Both the position numbers and the translations under genes were made by a program. DNA of 7,597 nucleotides from Acidobacteriota bacterium. GTDB lineage: Bacteria; Acidobacteriota; UBA6911; RPQK01; DATIPO01. The notes under the pieces were generated by a model. The model ran no database searches, was not told the DNA's origin, and saw nothing but the letters and a program-made list of their open reading frames with translations. Positions 6,129 through 7,597 of the stretch are shown here, piece by piece; the stretch's first letter is position 1; every line of letters starts with the position of its first letter. Location: assembly GCA_028277865.1 (NCBI GenBank), contig JANQFM010000195.1:1-7597 (forward strand), written 5' to 3'.

Positions 6129-7588
6129 TCCGGCACGTCCCTCTCCAGCAGCCTCCCTTCCACCCACTCGAAGTAGTAGGTCTGGCGAGCCCTGGATGAA
6201 GCCCTGCGGAACTCCTTCTCTTGCCGGGGCAATAAGAAGACTCGGAGATTGCGGTCCGGATAGCTCAGTTGAACCAGGAAGAGGGGGCACCACAGCTCGT
6301 GGTTGTCTGGGTTGAAGGGAGGATTCTCAAAACCCAAGACAGTCTGATCGGCAATTTCTGGGAAGCGTTCATGGAGCTGTCGGGCAAAGCTGCTCCAGGG
6401 CAGCATGCGAATGGCCTTCTCGCTGTCGCGGGCGATGCGGAAGTTGCGGGCCGTCTTTTCGAGCGCGAACCCTAAGAAGGCCAGCACCAAGACCAGCTTG
6501 AGAAGATGCCCCGGTCTCCAAGATCTCCAACCTTGCGGCACTTTCCATTTCCAGAGGCGGCTGAAGGCATCCACCAGCAGGGCCGAGATGCACAATGCCA
6601 GCCCGGTGGAAGGCAGGTAGAGGAACAGTTCCCAGACGCGGGGCAGGGGAAGTACGGGCATCAGCGTCAGCAAAGCCATGCTCAGGCCGAAAAGCAGGTG
6701 CCGATTGCGCAGCAGGACGCCGGCCGCCGCCAAACCCATCAGCGTGGCCAACGTTGCGGCGATAGCGAAGGAGAGGTTGCGATAGCTGTACAAGGTGGCG
6801 TAGCTGGCCAGGTTTTGAAGGATGGTGCTGTCGAAGTGGAACTCGTAGAGGGGGTTGTTGCGCCAGAAGGCCTCGTCGCCCAGCAGCTTGGCCAGGGTGT
6901 AAAGTGCAGCCACCCCGAACATGGGCCCCAGCCGCTTCAATGGGCCGGCAAATCGGGGCCGCTGGCTGCACCAGGCAAAACGATAGATGACTTCGTAGGC
7001 CAGCAGGACGGTCGGCAGCACCACGGCTGTCTCCTTGGCATTGAGTGCCATCCAGAAAAAAATAAAGCTGGCGGCGTACAAGCGTCGGCGCCTGGCGTCT
7101 TGCAGCGGAAGCGAAACCAGTCGGTGGTAGCAGTGCAGCCCGCCCAAAATGCCGGTCATGGCCGCTTGTTCGTAAACCGACCCGAAATTGAAAAGGAGGG
7201 CGTGCATGTTGGGATGCAGGGCCACCAATGCGGTCGCGCCCACTGCCATGGACAGCCTGCGGGTCAGGCGGAGCACCAGGGAGTAAAAGAGGGCCAGATT
7301 AAGGGTCAGCACCAGCAGCCCGGTCAGGTAAAAGGGCACAGGGTCCATTCCGAACAGGTAGTAGTTGGGCAAGTAGAAAAGGGCTCCCAGGGGTCGCCGT
7401 AAGGAGGTCAGGAGGATCAGGTTGGAACAGACGGATTCCCATGGCCTTTCGCTGTAGTAGTCCAGATTCATCAGGTCGTCAAAGGTGAAGTAGGCATTCA
7501 GCGCCGGCAACATGACCGGCGCCGCCGCCAGCAGGATGAGGCCGAAAGCCTGCCATTCGATGCTCTTCGCCCGGCCTTTCCAGGACAT
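6125..7588 (-). CDS. GT-C-like glycosyltransferase membrane protein, start possibly upstream of window
   Basis: This is a polytopic membrane protein of at least 487 residues with about ten to twelve hydrophobic segments, first at about 15-33 and last at about 361-377, and a soluble tail from about 380. Several features fit GT-C glycosyltransferases (the PMT/ArnT/TMTC-like group), which move a sugar from a lipid-phosphate carrier to an acceptor on the outer face of the membrane. FTFDDLMNLDYY places an acidic DD pair (37-38) in the first external loop after TM1. RRPLGALFY (64-72) and LFGMDPVPFYLTGLLV follow, as in the family. HPN (125-127), NAKETAVVLP (183-192) and RVWELFLYLPSTG (317-329) match its recurring motifs. 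Donor and acceptor are unknown. The ATG at 7588 is the last one inside the window, but the frame stays open to 7597 and GAGG only two bases before the ATG is too close to be a normal ribosome site, so the gene may begin further right. The stop lies within a GTAGGCT repeat, 87 bp before the permease start on the same strand. Confidence 0.7.
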   Translation of the reverse strand: MSWKGRAKSIEWQAFGLILLAAAPVMLPALNAYFTFDDLMNLDYYSERPWESVCSNLILLTSLRRPLGALFYLPNYYLFGMDPVPFYLTGLLVLTLNLALFYSLVLRLTRRLSMAVGATALVALHPNMHALLFNFGSVYEQAAMTGILGGLHCYHRLVSLPLQDARRRRLYAASFIFFWMALNAKETAVVLPTVLLAYEVIYRFAWCSQRPRFAGPLKRLGPMFGVAALYTLAKLLGDEAFWRNNPLYEFHFDSTILQNLASYATLYSYRNLSFAIAATLATLMGLAAAGVLLRNRHLLFGLSMALLTLMPVLPLPRVWELFLYLPSTGLALCISALLVDAFSRLWKWKVPQGWRSWRPGHLLKLVLVLAFLGFALEKTARNFRIARDSEKAIRMLPWSSFARQLHERFPEIADQTVLGFENPPFNPDNHELWCPLFLVQLSYPDRNLRVFLLPRQEKEFRRASSRARQTYYFEWVEGRLLERDVPE

Positions 7589-7597
7589 GTCCTCAGT

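Noticed and set aside
6506..7402. 298-codon plus-strand frame
   Set aside because: It is antisense to the GT-C-like gene, rich in Q, G and H, with no membrane segments or recognised domain.

Overview
The window is GC-rich (roughly 60% by eye) and carries four genes. The codon use, the secreted M14 peptidase with a C-terminal extension, and the short-unit intergenic repeats would fit a free-living soil or environmental bacterium. Acidobacteriota is my best guess, but nothing here (no rRNA, no marker gene) proves it.

Layout. (1) 1-1865, minus strand: a secreted zinc carboxypeptidase-like protein of family M14 with a complete N-terminus and signal peptide; its 3' end runs off the left edge. (2) 1866-2183: a divergent intergenic region whose right half (2004-2170) is an inverted-repeat element with arms built from octamers. 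It ends directly before the Shine-Dalgarno sequence of the next gene. (3) 2184-3542, plus strand: a complete MgtE magnesium transporter. (4) 3543-3706: the gap between two converging genes, almost filled by two different heptanucleotide tandem arrays, about 10.6 copies of GCAGTTG and 6 copies of GACCTTG. (5) 3707-6037, minus strand: a large SLC13/DASS-type anion permease whose two membrane halves are separated by about 370 residues that read as four RCK_C (TrkA_C) domains. (6) 6038-6124: a short gap holding inverted copies of a third heptamer, GTAGGCT. (7) 6125-7588, minus strand: a polytopic GT-C-fold glycosyltransferase-like membrane protein whose true start may lie beyond the right edge.

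The genes do not form an obvious pathway. Two are ion or solute transporters (Mg2+ and an organic or inorganic anion), one is an exported peptidase, and one is probably an envelope glycosyltransferase. The last two share a strand and could be co-transcribed, but a repeat hairpin lies between them. No RNA gene, CRISPR array, transposase, phage gene or defence system was seen.

The most notable signals are two. Every intergenic gap carries a different low-complexity repeat of 7-8 bp units, and in two cases the repeat includes the stop codon of the neighbouring gene. The permease also seems to have arisen by duplication of an RCK_C pair.
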